A stretch of 64,000 bases of DNA, taken from positions 682,001-746,000 of the forward strand of contig NZ_JAHKKG010000002.1 of the NCBI RefSeq assembly GCF_018829635.1. Direction: 5' to 3'. This document shows, one piece after another, positions 25,734 through 34,438 of this stretch. A program made the position numbers and the translations under genes. This DNA comes from Paractinoplanes bogorensis (lineage in GTDB: Bacteria > Actinomycetota > Actinomycetes > Mycobacteriales > Micromonosporaceae). Below the pieces are notes generated by a model. That model saw nothing but the letters and a program-made list of their open reading frames with translations, ran no database searches and had not been told where the DNA came from. Position 1 is the first letter of the stretch, and each line of letters opens with the position of its first letter.

Positions 25734-26693
25734 TCAGGGGGTTAACAGGATCTTCCCGAGGTGCTCGCTCGACTCCATCAGCTCGTGCGCCCGGTCCGCC
25801 TCGACCAGCGGCAACGTGCTGTGGATGACCGGCTTGACGGCGCCCGCCTCGACCAGCGGCCAGACGTCACGGGCAACAGATGTGACGATTCGCGCTTTGT
25901 CGGCGGCCGGGCGGGCCCGCAACGACGTCGACGACACCGATCCGCGCTTGGCCATGAGCTGTCCGAGATCGAGCTCGGCCTTACGACCACCCTGCATACC
26001 GATCACCGCGATGCGCCCGTTCGGCGCCAGCGCCTCGATGTTGCGGCTCAGGTACTTCGCGCCCACGATGTCGAGGATCACGTCGGCACCCCGGCCGTTG
26101 AACTCGCGCGTGGCGGTCACGAAGTCGTCGGTGGTGTAGTCGATCACCAGGTCGGCCCCGAGCGCCCGGAGCGCCTCGTGCTTGCCGGCCCGGGCGGTGG
26201 CCACCACCGGTGCGCCGAGCGCCCGGCCGAGCTGGATCGCGAACGTGCCGATGCCGCTGCCCCCGCCGTGCACCAGCAGCGTCTTGCCCTTACGCAGACG
26301 GGCCAGGTCGACCACGTTCGACCAGACCGTGCAGGCGACCTCGGGCAGCGCGGCCGACTCGATCAGCGAGAGCCCGGCCGGCACCGGCAGCAGCTGCCCG
26401 GCCGGCACGGCGACCTTCTCGGCGTAACCGCCCCCGGCCAGCAGCGCGCAGACCCGCTCGCCGACGTGCCGGTCGGTCACGCCGGGCCCGACCGCGCTGA
26501 TCACACCCGCGCACTCCAGACCCGGATAGGGCGAGGCACCGGGCGGCGGCGGATAGAACCCCTGCCGCTGAGAGACGTCGGCGCGGTTGACGCCGGCGGC
26601 GGTGACGTCGATGACGACCTCACCGTCGCCGGCCTCAGGATCCGGAACCTCACGCAGGACCAGGTGCTTGTCCTCGATCACGATCGCACGCAT
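25734..26693 (-). CDS. Zinc-free quinone oxidoreductase-like NAD(P)H dehydrogenase (PIG3-type MDR)
   Basis: The 319-residue protein starts at ATG 26693 behind AGGAA. It is a medium-chain dehydrogenase/reductase. It has the N-terminal GroES-like domain (AAGVNRADVSQRQGFYPPPPGASPYPGLECAGV), the nucleotide-binding motif HGGGSGIGTFAIQLGRALG, and no structural zinc cysteine cluster. These features, with the GFYPPP motif, point to the PIG3/quinone oxidoreductase branch. It would reduce quinones or alpha,beta-unsaturated carbonyls with NADPH. It lies 31 bp downstream of the GH30 gene on the same strand but probably has its own role. Confidence 0.9.
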   Translation of the reverse strand: MRAIVIEDKHLVLREVPDPEAGDGEVVIDVTAAGVNRADVSQRQGFYPPPPGASPYPGLECAGVISAVGPGVTDRHVGERVCALLAGGGYAEKVAVPAGQLLPVPAGLSLIESAALPEVACTVWSNVVDLARLRKGKTLLVHGGGSGIGTFAIQLGRALGAPVVATARAGKHEALRALGADLVIDYTTDDFVTATREFNGRGADVILDIVGAKYLSRNIEALAPNGRIAVIGMQGGRKAELDLGQLMAKRGSVSSTSLRARPAADKARIVTSVARDVWPLVEAGAVKPVIHSTLPLVEADRAHELMESSEHLGKILLTP

Positions 26694-26723
26694 GGTTCCT
26701 AGCTTGCCCTCTCGCGACGGCTT

Positions 26724-28586
26724 TTACGGCGTGATCCACTTCTGGTTCGCGGCACCGGTGCAGGCCCACAGCTGGAGCTTGGCGCCGTTGGCCGTGCTGT
26801 TGTCCTTCACGTCCAGGCATTTGCCCGACGCGGTGTTGACGATGTCGCGGTTGGCGTTGACCGTCCACTTCTGACTCGCGACCGAGTCGATGCAGTCCCA
26901 CTGGTGGACCACCGCGCCGTCGGCCGTCGAGTTGTTCGCCACGTCGAGGCACTTGCCCAGGCCGCGGATCGTGTTGTCGGTGCCGACCGTCCACTGCTGG
27001 TTCGGGTTGCCGGCGCCGCAGTCCCACAGCTGAGGCTGGTTGCCGTTGGTGGTCGAGCCGCCGGTGACGTCGAGGCACTTGCTGCCCAGACCGGTGATCG
27101 TCCCGGTTCGGCCCGAGCCGCCGCCCCCGCCGCCGTTGGACTGCGTCCCGTTCCAGGTGAACGTCGCCGACGTACGGCCGGGAAGGTTGTAGACGAACGA
27201 CTGCCCGCCCCAGTTCACCTTGACCGACTGGTTGCCGGTGGTGGTGTTGTAGGCGATCAGCGCCTTGGAACCGTCGCTGTTACGGAACGCCACGTTGGGG
27301 ACCGTGCCGTTCGCGCTCGAGTCGATCCGTACGGCACCCGGCTTCACGAACTTGGTCAGGTGACCCATCGTGTAGTACTCGATGGTGTAGTCGACCTGGC
27401 CGGCCCGCGATCCGCCGCGCTGCACGGTGATCAGGCCGGTGCAGGTGCCGCAGCCGCCGTTGTGCGGGCCCATGTTCTGGTCGACCGCGAGCGACCACTT
27501 CGTCCAGGCGCGACCCCAGTTGCGGAAGTACTCGATCAGGTCGCCCATGTCCTCGGCGTGCTGGTTGCTGACCCAGGTGCCGCCGGAGTGCTCGGTCATG
27601 TACATGTTGACGTTCGGGTACTGGTTACGCACGGTCGACGCGGTCGACGGGTTGCCGCCGTAGTCGTGCCAGGCGATGCCACCGAAGTTCGGGTGGTTGC
27701 GGATCGCGGTGTCGGCCACGAGCGGGGCCACCCACTGGTCGTACGTGTCGAAGTTCCAGTCTCCGATGAGGAGCTTGGTGTTCAACCCGGCCGACTGGAG
27801 CGCCGGCATGAGGTCGTTCTTGGCGAACGACTGCAGGCCCGAGACCGGCCACTGCATCGACGGGTAGCCGGGGCAGCAGCCCGGTTCGTTCTGCGAGGTG
27901 ACATAGCGGATCGGCACGCCCTGGGCCTGGTAGCCCTGGATGTACTTGACGAAGTACTGCGCGTACGTCTTGTAGTACTGGGCCTGCAGATAGCCCTGGC
28001 TGTACGCGTTGTTGTCCTTCATCCAGGGCGGCGCCGACCACGGCGAGGCCATCACGAAGCCGGACGGGTTGAGCCCGACCGCCTGCTTGGTGAGAGCCAT
28101 GACGTCGGCGTCCCGCGCGAGCGAGAAGTCGTTGACGTCGCAGCACGTGTTGTCGTACGAGAAATTGCCCTGTGCGAGGTCGGACGAGCCGATGACGTTG
28201 CGGATAGCGCTCACCCCGATGCCGGCGGTGGGGCTGAACAGCTTGGTCATGACGTCGTTCTGGGTGGCCGCCGAGAGCGCGCCGCTCCCGCGGATGTTGA
28301 ACGCCGCGGTGTCCGTGATCGACGCACCGGCGCCCTCGAACGGCTGGTAGGACGTGTTCTCGTTGACCGTGATGGTCTGGTTGGCCGACCCGCTGCTGCT
28401 CGCGAACGAGATCGGCGTCTGCTGCTGGAGGCCGCGGGTGACGGTGCGGCCGCCGCTGTCACTGGTGGTCGTCAGATAGACGTTCACCGACTCGTTGGCC
28501 GCGAAGGCCGCGGGTGCGACGAGGACGGTGGCTGAGGCAACCGCGGCTGCTCCAGCGATCCACGCCACTTTTCGGGGGATGGACAT
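26724..28586 (-). CDS. Secreted GH30 glycoside hydrolase with C-terminal ricin-B lectin domain
   Basis: The 620-residue protein has a signal peptide (residues 1 to about 29, ending PAAFAA). A GH30 (beta/alpha)8 catalytic domain plus side beta-domain follows (about 60-480), with acid/base E234 in TSQNEPG and nucleophile E332 in YMTEHSGG. A Gly-rich linker (NGGGGGGSG) precedes a ricin-type beta-trefoil (about 490-620), with repeats such as GKCLDVANNSTADGAVVHQWDC and QxW motifs. GH30 enzymes cleave beta-1,6-glucan, glucosylceramide or xylan. The exact substrate is not decided by these motifs. A -35/-10 promoter (28645-28674) lies upstream. Confidence 0.92.
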   Translation of the reverse strand: MSIPRKVAWIAGAAAVASATVLVAPAAFAANESVNVYLTTTSDSGGRTVTRGLQQQTPISFASSSGSANQTITVNENTSYQPFEGAGASITDTAAFNIRGSGALSAATQNDVMTKLFSPTAGIGVSAIRNVIGSSDLAQGNFSYDNTCCDVNDFSLARDADVMALTKQAVGLNPSGFVMASPWSAPPWMKDNNAYSQGYLQAQYYKTYAQYFVKYIQGYQAQGVPIRYVTSQNEPGCCPGYPSMQWPVSGLQSFAKNDLMPALQSAGLNTKLLIGDWNFDTYDQWVAPLVADTAIRNHPNFGGIAWHDYGGNPSTASTVRNQYPNVNMYMTEHSGGTWVSNQHAEDMGDLIEYFRNWGRAWTKWSLAVDQNMGPHNGGCGTCTGLITVQRGGSRAGQVDYTIEYYTMGHLTKFVKPGAVRIDSSANGTVPNVAFRNSDGSKALIAYNTTTGNQSVKVNWGGQSFVYNLPGRTSATFTWNGTQSNGGGGGGSGRTGTITGLGSKCLDVTGGSTTNGNQPQLWDCGAGNPNQQWTVGTDNTIRGLGKCLDVANNSTADGAVVHQWDCIDSVASQKWTVNANRDIVNTASGKCLDVKDNSTANGAKLQLWACTGAANQKWITP

Positions 28587-28644
28587 GACGGGGACTCCCT
28601 TGCCTGAGGTGGGGGCCTTGGCCGGGATAGGTAAAGGCTGTGAA

Positions 28645-28674
28645 CCATAACCACGAACATCAATGCTGTGTCAA
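28645..28674 (-). promoter_or_regulatory. Sigma-70-type promoter of the GH30 gene
   Basis: On the minus strand a consensus -35 TTGACA (28669-28674) is followed after 18 bp by TTATGG (28645-28650). TATGGT with a 19-bp spacer is an alternative -10. The expected start point is about 50 nt before the GH30 start codon. Confidence 0.55.
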
Positions 28675-28803
28675 CACCTTGTAACAGTTACGGAAAGCGT
28701 GTTCCAGCAGCTCAGACCCTTGTTAAGACACGTGAATTTAGTTTCGGCACGACTGCCTGCCGAGACACCGGTGCCCGTCTGGCACACTGGGACGGCAACA
28801 TCG

Positions 28804-28888
28804 GGAGGACTCGCCTAGTGGCCGATGGCGCCGGTCTTGAAAACCGGTAAGGGGAAACTCTTCGTGGGTTCGAATCCCACGTCCTCCG
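28804..28888 (+). tRNA. tRNA-Ser (anticodon TGA)
   Basis: Eighty-five nucleotides. The acceptor GGAGGAC pairs with GTCCTCC with discriminator G. The anticodon loop CTTGAAA carries TGA. There is a long variable arm and T-arm GTGGGTTCGAATCCCAC. CCA is not encoded. Confidence 0.95.
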
Positions 28889-28927
28889 CAGCTGAGCCCC
28901 GGCTGGGCCCCAGCTAGGCTCCGGCCC

Positions 28928-29311
28928 GTGACGAGCCGCATCGGTGACATGGTGGTCGACTGCGCCGACCCCGAGCTGATGGCCCGCTTCTGGAGCGAGG
29001 CCCTCGGCTACCGCATCTTCGCCCGCGACGACACCGGCGTGGCCATCCGAGGCGCGACCACCAGCCCCGACATCCTGTTCATCCGGGTGCCCGAGCCCAA
29101 GACGGTCAAGAACCGCCTGCACTACGACATCTGCCCGACCGACCGCAGCCAGGCCGACGAGCTGGAGCGGTTGCTCGCCCTGGGTGCGCGGCGCTCCACC
29201 ACCATCATCGGGTCGGGGTCATGGATCGTGCTGGAAGACCCCGAGGGCAACGAGTTCTGCCTGATGTCCAAACAGATCCCAGCCGAGCCGGCCCCGTTCC
29301 ACGAGCTCTGA
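28928..29311 (+). CDS. VOC-family (glyoxalase-like) protein
   Basis: The GTG at 28928 gives 127 residues in the VOC fold. The N-terminal half is MVVDCADPELMARFWSEALGYRI and the C-terminal beta-strand is WIVLEDPEGNEFCLM. This is the single-subunit type in which two beta-alpha-beta-beta-beta modules form a metal or ligand pocket. The signature HYDICPTDRSQADELERLLALGA is typical of the actinobacterial glyoxalase-like DUF group. Substrate unknown. It follows tRNA-Ser by 39 nt. Confidence 0.85.
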   Translation: MTSRIGDMVVDCADPELMARFWSEALGYRIFARDDTGVAIRGATTSPDILFIRVPEPKTVKNRLHYDICPTDRSQADELERLLALGARRSTTIIGSGSWIVLEDPEGNEFCLMSKQIPAEPAPFHEL

Positions 29312-29318
29312 CAGCCGC

Positions 29319-29480
29319 GACGCCGTGGAGTCTCTGGATCTGTCGCCCTAGTTCGAAGAGCACGGATACCGCCCGCCGCAGGAGTTGCTGGACGGCTTGG
29401 TGGCAGCATTCGTCGACCGAGGCTGTGCCGACGACCTGGCTACCGAGGCCTTGGGCGCCACGCCTCGATCACGAACGTAG
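29319..29480 (+). pseudogene. Possible decayed coding remnant with an internal stop
   Basis: In one frame the DNA reads DAVESLDLSP, then TAG (29349-29351), then FEEHGYRPPQELLDGLVAAF and a further short helical stretch ending in TAG at 29478-29480. The second part has protein-like composition (helical, acidic, Ala/Leu-rich). It has no start codon or ribosome site after the stop. It could be the tail of a lost gene or chance. It overlaps the end of the minus-strand phosphotransferase gene by 12 nt. Confidence 0.25.
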
Positions 29481-30215
29481 GGCCTCGCGGGCGGAGAACA
29501 TCACGCTGGCGGCCAGGAAAGCTGCGTTGACCAGCGTGAACAAGCCGATGAACCAGATTGTCCACTGTGGTGCGATGGTCAGCACGACGCCGGCCAGGGC
29601 GATCACGGCGCCGTAGTCGCGGACCAGCTTGACCAGGCGTACGGGCAAGGACCGGCTGGTCACCATGCTGGCGGCCTTGTCGCCGGACTGCATCACCGAC
29701 GTCACCAGGTTGACCATCCAGGTGCCGGCGAAAGCGGCCAGCAACCAGGCCGGAGTGTCTGGCACCTGCGCCTCGGCGGTGGCGGCCAGCGCCGCGACCA
29801 GGGAGATCTGCACCGCCACGTCGCACAGCACGTCCAGGCGGGCGCCGGCCGCGCTCGTCTGGCCGGTGACCCGGGCCAGTTGACCGTCGGCGCAGTCGAA
29901 GGCGTACGCCAACTGCCAGCCGATCAGGGCGAGCAGGCCGATCGGCCAGGCCCAGACGCGGCCGTCGGCGATCGGGACGGCCGTGGCGACCACCGCGATC
30001 GAGACCAGGCCACCCAAGCCGAGGTTGAAGACGGTCAGGACGGTCGGGGCCAGGCGGTGCTTGTGCGCGTAGACCGCGATGCGGGCGCCGATCCGCTGGC
30101 TGAGCGCCTCGCTGAACAGCCCGCCGCCCCGGTTGACGGCGTAGTAGTCGGCGGCGGTCGGTGCTCGATAGACCGAGCCGGTGCCGGAGTCAGTGGGCGG
30201 CGACGGCTGCGACAT
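29469..30215 (-). CDS. CDP-alcohol phosphatidyltransferase family membrane enzyme
   Basis: The 248-residue protein has about six hydrophobic spans. The complete family motif is D-x2-D-G-x2-A-R-x8-G-x3-D-x3-D (FDCADGQLARVTGQTSAAGARLDVLCD split at about residues 106-132). The aspartates bind the two metals that transfer a phosphoalcohol from a CDP donor. Its start overlaps the end of the upstream dehydrogenase gene by 26 nt, so they are translationally coupled. With the dehydrogenase and nucleotidyltransferase upstream it probably completes a phospholipid or phosphodiester pathway. Confidence 0.92.
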   Translation of the reverse strand: MSQPSPPTDSGTGSVYRAPTAADYYAVNRGGGLFSEALSQRIGARIAVYAHKHRLAPTVLTVFNLGLGGLVSIAVVATAVPIADGRVWAWPIGLLALIGWQLAYAFDCADGQLARVTGQTSAAGARLDVLCDVAVQISLVAALAATAEAQVPDTPAWLLAAFAGTWMVNLVTSVMQSGDKAASMVTSRSLPVRLVKLVRDYGAVIALAGVVLTIAPQWTIWFIGLFTLVNAAFLAASVMFSAREALRS

Positions 30216-31251
30216 AGTTCCCCAGCTTTCGGCTGATCTCGTCGGGGGTCATGGCGAGATGTTCCAGGATCGTGAAGCGGTCGGGGCGGGTGCGCGGGGC
30301 GAAGTGGACGGCCTCGACGAACTGCTCGTCGCTCAGGCCGACGTCGGACGGCAGCCGGGGCAGTTGGTGCCGGGCCAGGCAGTCGGCCATCTGGGCGAAG
30401 CGCCGCTCGTCCTCGCGCAGGAACGTGCAGAACAGCGCGCCCAGACCGGCCAGTTCGCCGTGCGAGGCGGTGCCGGGGTAGAGCGAGTCGATCGCGTGCA
30501 TGATCTCGTGGCAGCCGCCGCTGGCCGGTCGGCTGCTGCCGCACACCGCCATGGCCAGGCCGCTCGAGATCAGGGCCTCGGCCAGGACCGTGACGAACGC
30601 GTCGTCGTGCAGATCGCCCGGCATGGTCAGCACGGCCTCGGCGCCCATCCGGGCCAGCGAGGCGGCCAGCCCGTCGACCGGCTCATCGCGCATCTGGCGG
30701 GCCAGTTCCCAGTCGGCCAGTGCGCTGATGTTGCTGATCGCGTCGCCGATGCCGCCGCGGTTGACCCGGTCGGGCCCGGTGTCGACGAAGTCGAGGTCGA
30801 CGATCACGCCGAACGGGATGTGCACGCCGTACGAGCCCTTGACGCCCTCGTTGATCAGGCTGGCCACCGGTGAGGCCAGCCCGTCGTTGGCCAGGCTGGT
30901 GGCCACCGAGATCATCGGCAGGCCCCAGCGGTTGGCCGCGTATTTGGCCGTGTCGACGGTGGTGCCGCCGCCGATGCCGACGACCGCGTCGTAGGGGCGG
31001 CTGCGCAGCTTGTCGGCCAGCTCGAGGGCCGCGTCGAGGGTGCCGCCGGTCGTGGTGAAGACGTCGGCCGAGCTCAGCGTGGGGCGGATCAACTCGGCCA
31101 CCCGCTCGCCGAGCCCGGGACCGACCACCACCGCCACGTCGCCGCCGGCCGAGACCCGTCCGTCGGCCAGGATGCGGCCCAGGTCGGCCACCGCACCCCG
31201 GCGGACGTGGATGTGCAGCGGCGCCTGGACGCTGCGGGCTAGTAGCGGCAT
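30190..31251 (-). CDS. sn-Glycerol-1-phosphate dehydrogenase-like iron/zinc alcohol dehydrogenase
   Basis: This 353-residue protein matches the G1P dehydrogenase/AraM branch of metal-dependent dehydrogenases. It has NAD-binding GIGGGTTVDTAKYAA, then SLANDGLASPVASL (the DGxASP metal-Asp motif of this branch), and metal histidines in CHEIMHAID and SHGELAGLG. The known reaction is NAD(P)H-dependent reduction of dihydroxyacetone phosphate to sn-glycerol-1-phosphate. Related enzymes in natural-product clusters reduce other phospho-aldehydes or ketones. It overlaps the nucleotidyltransferase upstream by 13 nt and the CDP-alcohol transferase downstream by 26 nt, so the three genes form one tight operon. 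Confidence 0.85.
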   Translation of the reverse strand: MPLLARSVQAPLHIHVRRGAVADLGRILADGRVSAGGDVAVVVGPGLGERVAELIRPTLSSADVFTTTGGTLDAALELADKLRSRPYDAVVGIGGGTTVDTAKYAANRWGLPMISVATSLANDGLASPVASLINEGVKGSYGVHIPFGVIVDLDFVDTGPDRVNRGGIGDAISNISALADWELARQMRDEPVDGLAASLARMGAEAVLTMPGDLHDDAFVTVLAEALISSGLAMAVCGSSRPASGGCHEIMHAIDSLYPGTASHGELAGLGALFCTFLREDERRFAQMADCLARHQLPRLPSDVGLSDEQFVEAVHFAPRTRPDRFTILEHLAMTPDEISRKLGNYVAAVAAH

Positions 31252-31970
31252 GCGATGCCCCGGGCCTTGGCCAGGTCGTCGTGGTTGTCGACCTCGACCC
31301 AGTCGACCTCGCCGATCACCGCCGCCCGGACCTCGCCGCCGCGGTTGGCGAACTCTTGGAAACCGTCCTCGTAGTAGAGGTTCGGGTCGCGTTCCCAGGT
31401 GGTCTTGAGCGCGTCGGCCACGTCGGCGGCCACCGACGCCTCGATGATGTTGGCCCCGATGTACTCGCCGAACGCCTCGGCCGGATCCATCAGCTTGGTG
31501 ATCCGGGTCAGCTGTCCGTCGTCGTTGAAGATCGTCTTCATCTCCTCGTCGGCGAGTTTCTTCACATTGTCGACGGCCAGCAAAATGCCCGGGCCGCGCT
31601 GCGCCAGGAGGGTCTCTTCGACACTGACGGGGTGGACCGTGTCGCCATTGACCATCAACGCCCCCTGCGCGAAGTGGTCACGGGCGAGCCACAGGGAGTA
31701 CGCGTTGTTCCACTCCTCGGCCTTGTCGTTGTGGACGAGGGAGATCTTCACGCCGTACTTGCTCTCGAACGCGGCCTGGCGCACCTCGACGGCGCTCGAG
31801 CGGTAGCCGACCACGATCGTCACGTCGGTCAGCCCGGCCGCGGCCAGATTGCGCAGCGCGATGTCCATGATCGTCGTCTCGCCGTCGACCGGGACCAGGG
31901 CCTTGGGCAGCGTGTCCGTGTAGGGACGAAGCCTGCGGCCGGCTCCGGCGGCGAGAATCAGACCGATCAT
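31239..31970 (-). CDS. NTP-transferase family sugar/alcohol-phosphate nucleotidyltransferase
   Basis: The ATG at 31970 follows GGAGAA, giving 243 residues. The nucleotide-binding signature is at the extreme N-terminus: LILAAGAGRRLRPYTDTLPK followed by ALVPVDG. MVNGDTVHP and EVDNHDDLAKA supply the metal aspartates. It resembles LicC/phosphocholine-type cytidylyltransferases and IPCT-like enzymes that make CDP-alcohols or NDP-sugars. As first gene of a three-gene operon with a CDP-alcohol transferase, it most simply makes the CDP-activated substrate (inference). A longer in-frame extension upstream overlaps the divergent aminotransferase and is rejected. Confidence 0.88.
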   Translation of the reverse strand: MIGLILAAGAGRRLRPYTDTLPKALVPVDGETTIMDIALRNLAAAGLTDVTIVVGYRSSAVEVRQAAFESKYGVKISLVHNDKAEEWNNAYSLWLARDHFAQGALMVNGDTVHPVSVEETLLAQRGPGILLAVDNVKKLADEEMKTIFNDDGQLTRITKLMDPAEAFGEYIGANIIEASVAADVADALKTTWERDPNLYYEDGFQEFANRGGEVRAAVIGEVDWVEVDNHDDLAKARGIACRY

Positions 31971-32084
31971 CGGGGTTTCTCCATCTGTTGGGTGAACTCC
32001 AGGAGAATAACGGGTGGCGTCCCACAGCCCGGACCGCACGAGCCAGACGAAAATCCTATAGAGGCGGCTCGTAAGCTTGTCGCC

Positions 32085-33182
32085 ATGACCGCTGAGCAGC
32101 TGATCTCTTTCGCCCGGGGCGCTCCGTCGCTGGACATCATCGACGTCGAGGGCCTCAAGGCCGCCGCCGCGCGCGCCTTCGACGCCGATCCCGCTGGTGT
32201 GACCGCTTACGGCACGTCCGTCGGCTACCTCCCGCTGCGCAAGTGGATCGCCGAGAAGCACAGCGTCTCGCCCGACCAGGTCATCGTGACCAACGGCTCC
32301 CTGCAGGCCGACGCCTTCCTGTTCAACCACCTCGTGCAGCCCGGCGACGACGTGGTGGTCGAGAAGCCGACCTACGACCGCACGCTGCTCAGCCTGCAGA
32401 ATCTGGGCGCCAAGGTGCACCAGGTCACGCTGCGTGAGGACGGCATCGACGTCGACGAGCTGCGCGGCCTGCTCGAGTCGGGCGTGCGCCCCAAGCTCGC
32501 CCACATCATCCCGAACTATCAGAATCCGGCCGGCATCACGCTCTCGGCCGAGAAGCGTCAGGCCCTGCTCGCGCTGGCCGCTCAGTACGAATTCACCATC
32601 TTCGAGGACGACCCGTACGTCGACATCCGGTTCCGCGGCGAGGCCCTGCCCTCGATGCTGAGCATGGACTCCGACAACCTGGTCGTGCACGCGTCGAGCT
32701 TCACCAAGACGGTGTGCCCCGGCGTCCGCGTCGGCTACCTGGTCGGCCCGGCCGCGCTGATCGACGCGATCGCCAAGAAGGCCACCAACCTGTACATCTC
32801 GCCCGGTATGGTCTCCGAGGCGATCGTGCACCAGTTCTGTGTCTCGGGTGACATCGAGCGCTCGGTCGCGACGGTCAGCGCTGCCCTCGGCGAGCGGGCC
32901 CGCGTGCTGGCCGACTCGCTGCGCAAGCACATCCCGGGCGCGACCTTCACCGAGCCCGACGGCGGCTACTTCCTCTGGGTCGACCTGCCGGACGACGTCG
33001 ACGTCGACAAGCTGTTCCCGGCCGCGATGAAGAAGGGCGTGGCGATCGTCAAGGGCAGCGACTTCCTGCTCGAGGGCGGCCGCAGCTCGGTCCGTCTGGC
33101 CTACTCGGCGGTCACCGTCGAGCAGATCGACGAGGGTGTACGCCGTCTGGCCGAGGCGATCGAGGAAGTGCGCGCCGGCTAG
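32085..33182 (+). CDS. PLP-dependent class I/II aminotransferase (2-aminoadipate/LysN-like)
   Basis: The 365-residue protein starts at ATG 32085. PLP-fold landmarks are YGTSVGYLPLRKWIA, NGSLQADAFL, PNYQNPAGITLS (substrate-loop NPAG), DDPYVDIRF and the Schiff-base lysine in SSFTKTVCPGVRVGY. The pattern matches the MocR/LysN subgroup of fold-type I aminotransferases but without the N-terminal GntR domain. No strong ribosome site is seen, although CCTATAGAG upstream (about 32055) may be a -10 element close to the start. It is divergent from the nucleotidyltransferase operon. Confidence 0.88.
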   Translation: MTAEQLISFARGAPSLDIIDVEGLKAAAARAFDADPAGVTAYGTSVGYLPLRKWIAEKHSVSPDQVIVTNGSLQADAFLFNHLVQPGDDVVVEKPTYDRTLLSLQNLGAKVHQVTLREDGIDVDELRGLLESGVRPKLAHIIPNYQNPAGITLSAEKRQALLALAAQYEFTIFEDDPYVDIRFRGEALPSMLSMDSDNLVVHASSFTKTVCPGVRVGYLVGPAALIDAIAKKATNLYISPGMVSEAIVHQFCVSGDIERSVATVSAALGERARVLADSLRKHIPGATFTEPDGGYFLWVDLPDDVDVDKLFPAAMKKGVAIVKGSDFLLEGGRSSVRLAYSAVTVEQIDEGVRRLAEAIEEVRAG

Positions 33183-33197
33183 CACGGTGGTCAACGG

Positions 33198-33232
33198 ACG
33201 CCCGGTGGGTATTCAGAACACCCGCCGGGCGT
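33198..33232 (+). terminator. Hairpin after the aminotransferase gene
   Basis: ACGCCCGGTGGGT (33198-33210) pairs with ACCCGCCGGGCGT (33220-33232) with 12 of 13 matches and a 9-nt loop, 16 nt after the stop codon. Confidence 0.7.
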
Positions 33233-33271
33233 AGCCTCGGGCGGTTTGCTCGTCCGATGTGGGGAGGGTTC

Positions 33272-34378
33272 ATGGTCGATCGCAACCGGAACAGGCCGTT
33301 GTCGAGAGCCTTCACCGCTCCCGTCCGGGCGATGAACCGCATCCTCGGCACCACCGACCGCCCCGAACTCGGGCCGGGCCGCGAGGCCGGCAGTGCGGTC
33401 GTCGACTGTGCGGTCTACGTGGCCGGCCAGCGCCTGCCCGGGCGGCTCACGCCGGACGAGGCGCTGCGGGTCGCCTGCGAGCGGGACGACGCGTTCGTCT
33501 GGCTCGGGCTGCACGAGCCGGCCGAGGCCGAGATGACCGCGATCGCCCACACCTACGGGCTGCACGAACTCGCCGTGGAGGACGCGGTCAAGGCCGAGCA
33601 GCGGCCCAAGCTCGAGCAGTTCGGATCGGTGCACTTCCTGGTCATGCGTACGGCCAAATACGTGCCGCACGGCGAGATCACCGAGACGTCGCAGGTGGTC
33701 GAGACCGGCCAGATGATGATTTTCGTGGGCGAGCAGTTCGTCATCACGGTCCGGCACGGCGACGCGTCCGAGATGGGTTCGGTCCGGGCCGATCTCGAGT
33801 CGAAGCGGGCCGACCTGGTCGAGCAGGGCCCGTGGGCGGTGGCCTACGCGGTGACCGACCGGGTGGTCGACCACTACGTGGCGGTCGCCGATCAGGTGGA
33901 GGCCGACCTCGACCTGATCGAGGAGGGCGTCTTCTCACGCGACCACGCGAGTCCGATTCCGGCCATCTATCAGATGAAGCGGGAACTGGTGGAGTTCCGG
34001 CGCGCGGTGGTGCCGTTGCAGCGCCCGCTGGCGATGATCGTGGCGCTGGTGCCCAAGCGGATCGGCAAATACTTCCGCGACGTGCAGGACCACCTCACCC
34101 GTACGGTGGAACAGGTCTCTTCCTTCGACGACCTGCTCAACTCGATCCTGCAGGCCCGGCTGGCGCAGGTCACGGTCGACCAGAACAACGACATGCGCAA
34201 GATCGCGGCGTGGGCGGCCATCGCCACGGTGTGGACGGCGGGCGCCGGCATCTACGGCATGAACTTCTCCTTCATGCCCGAGCTGACCTGGCAGTACGGC
34301 TATCCGGCGTGGTGGACGATCATCCTGATCGCCTCGGTGCTTCTCTACCGCGTATTCCGCCGCAGCGGCTGGCTGTAG
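33272..34378 (+). CDS. corA: CorA-family magnesium/cobalt transporter
   Basis: The ATG at 33272 follows GGGGAGGG, giving 368 residues. The large N-terminal cytosolic domain (about 1-305) is followed by two transmembrane helices at the C-terminus. The signature YGMNFSFMPEL lies at the end of the first helix (about 330). GMN is the selectivity filter of the pentameric CorA channel. The last residues are basic (YRVFRRSGWL). It imports Mg2+ or Co2+ down its gradient. Confidence 0.93.
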   Translation: MVDRNRNRPLSRAFTAPVRAMNRILGTTDRPELGPGREAGSAVVDCAVYVAGQRLPGRLTPDEALRVACERDDAFVWLGLHEPAEAEMTAIAHTYGLHELAVEDAVKAEQRPKLEQFGSVHFLVMRTAKYVPHGEITETSQVVETGQMMIFVGEQFVITVRHGDASEMGSVRADLESKRADLVEQGPWAVAYAVTDRVVDHYVAVADQVEADLDLIEEGVFSRDHASPIPAIYQMKRELVEFRRAVVPLQRPLAMIVALVPKRIGKYFRDVQDHLTRTVEQVSSFDDLLNSILQARLAQVTVDQNNDMRKIAAWAAIATVWTAGAGIYGMNFSFMPELTWQYGYPAWWTIILIASVLLYRVFRRSGWL

Positions 34379-34392
34379 ACGGGCACCACGAA

Positions 34393-34423
34393 GGGCGGGT
34401 TGCCGTTAGGGGCCAACCCGCCC
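34393..34423. terminator. Hairpin between convergent corA and hypothetical gene
   Basis: GGGCGGGTTG (34393-34402) pairs perfectly with CAACCCGCCC (34414-34423), loop 11 nt. There is no U-tract. Confidence 0.65.
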
Positions 34424-34438
34424 GATCGGGCGAAGCAC

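Noticed and set aside
31971..33194. In-frame N-terminal extension of the nucleotidyltransferase to 33194
   Set aside because: The nucleotide-binding signature begins directly at ATG 31970 with a ribosome site, and the extension is antisense to the aminotransferase.
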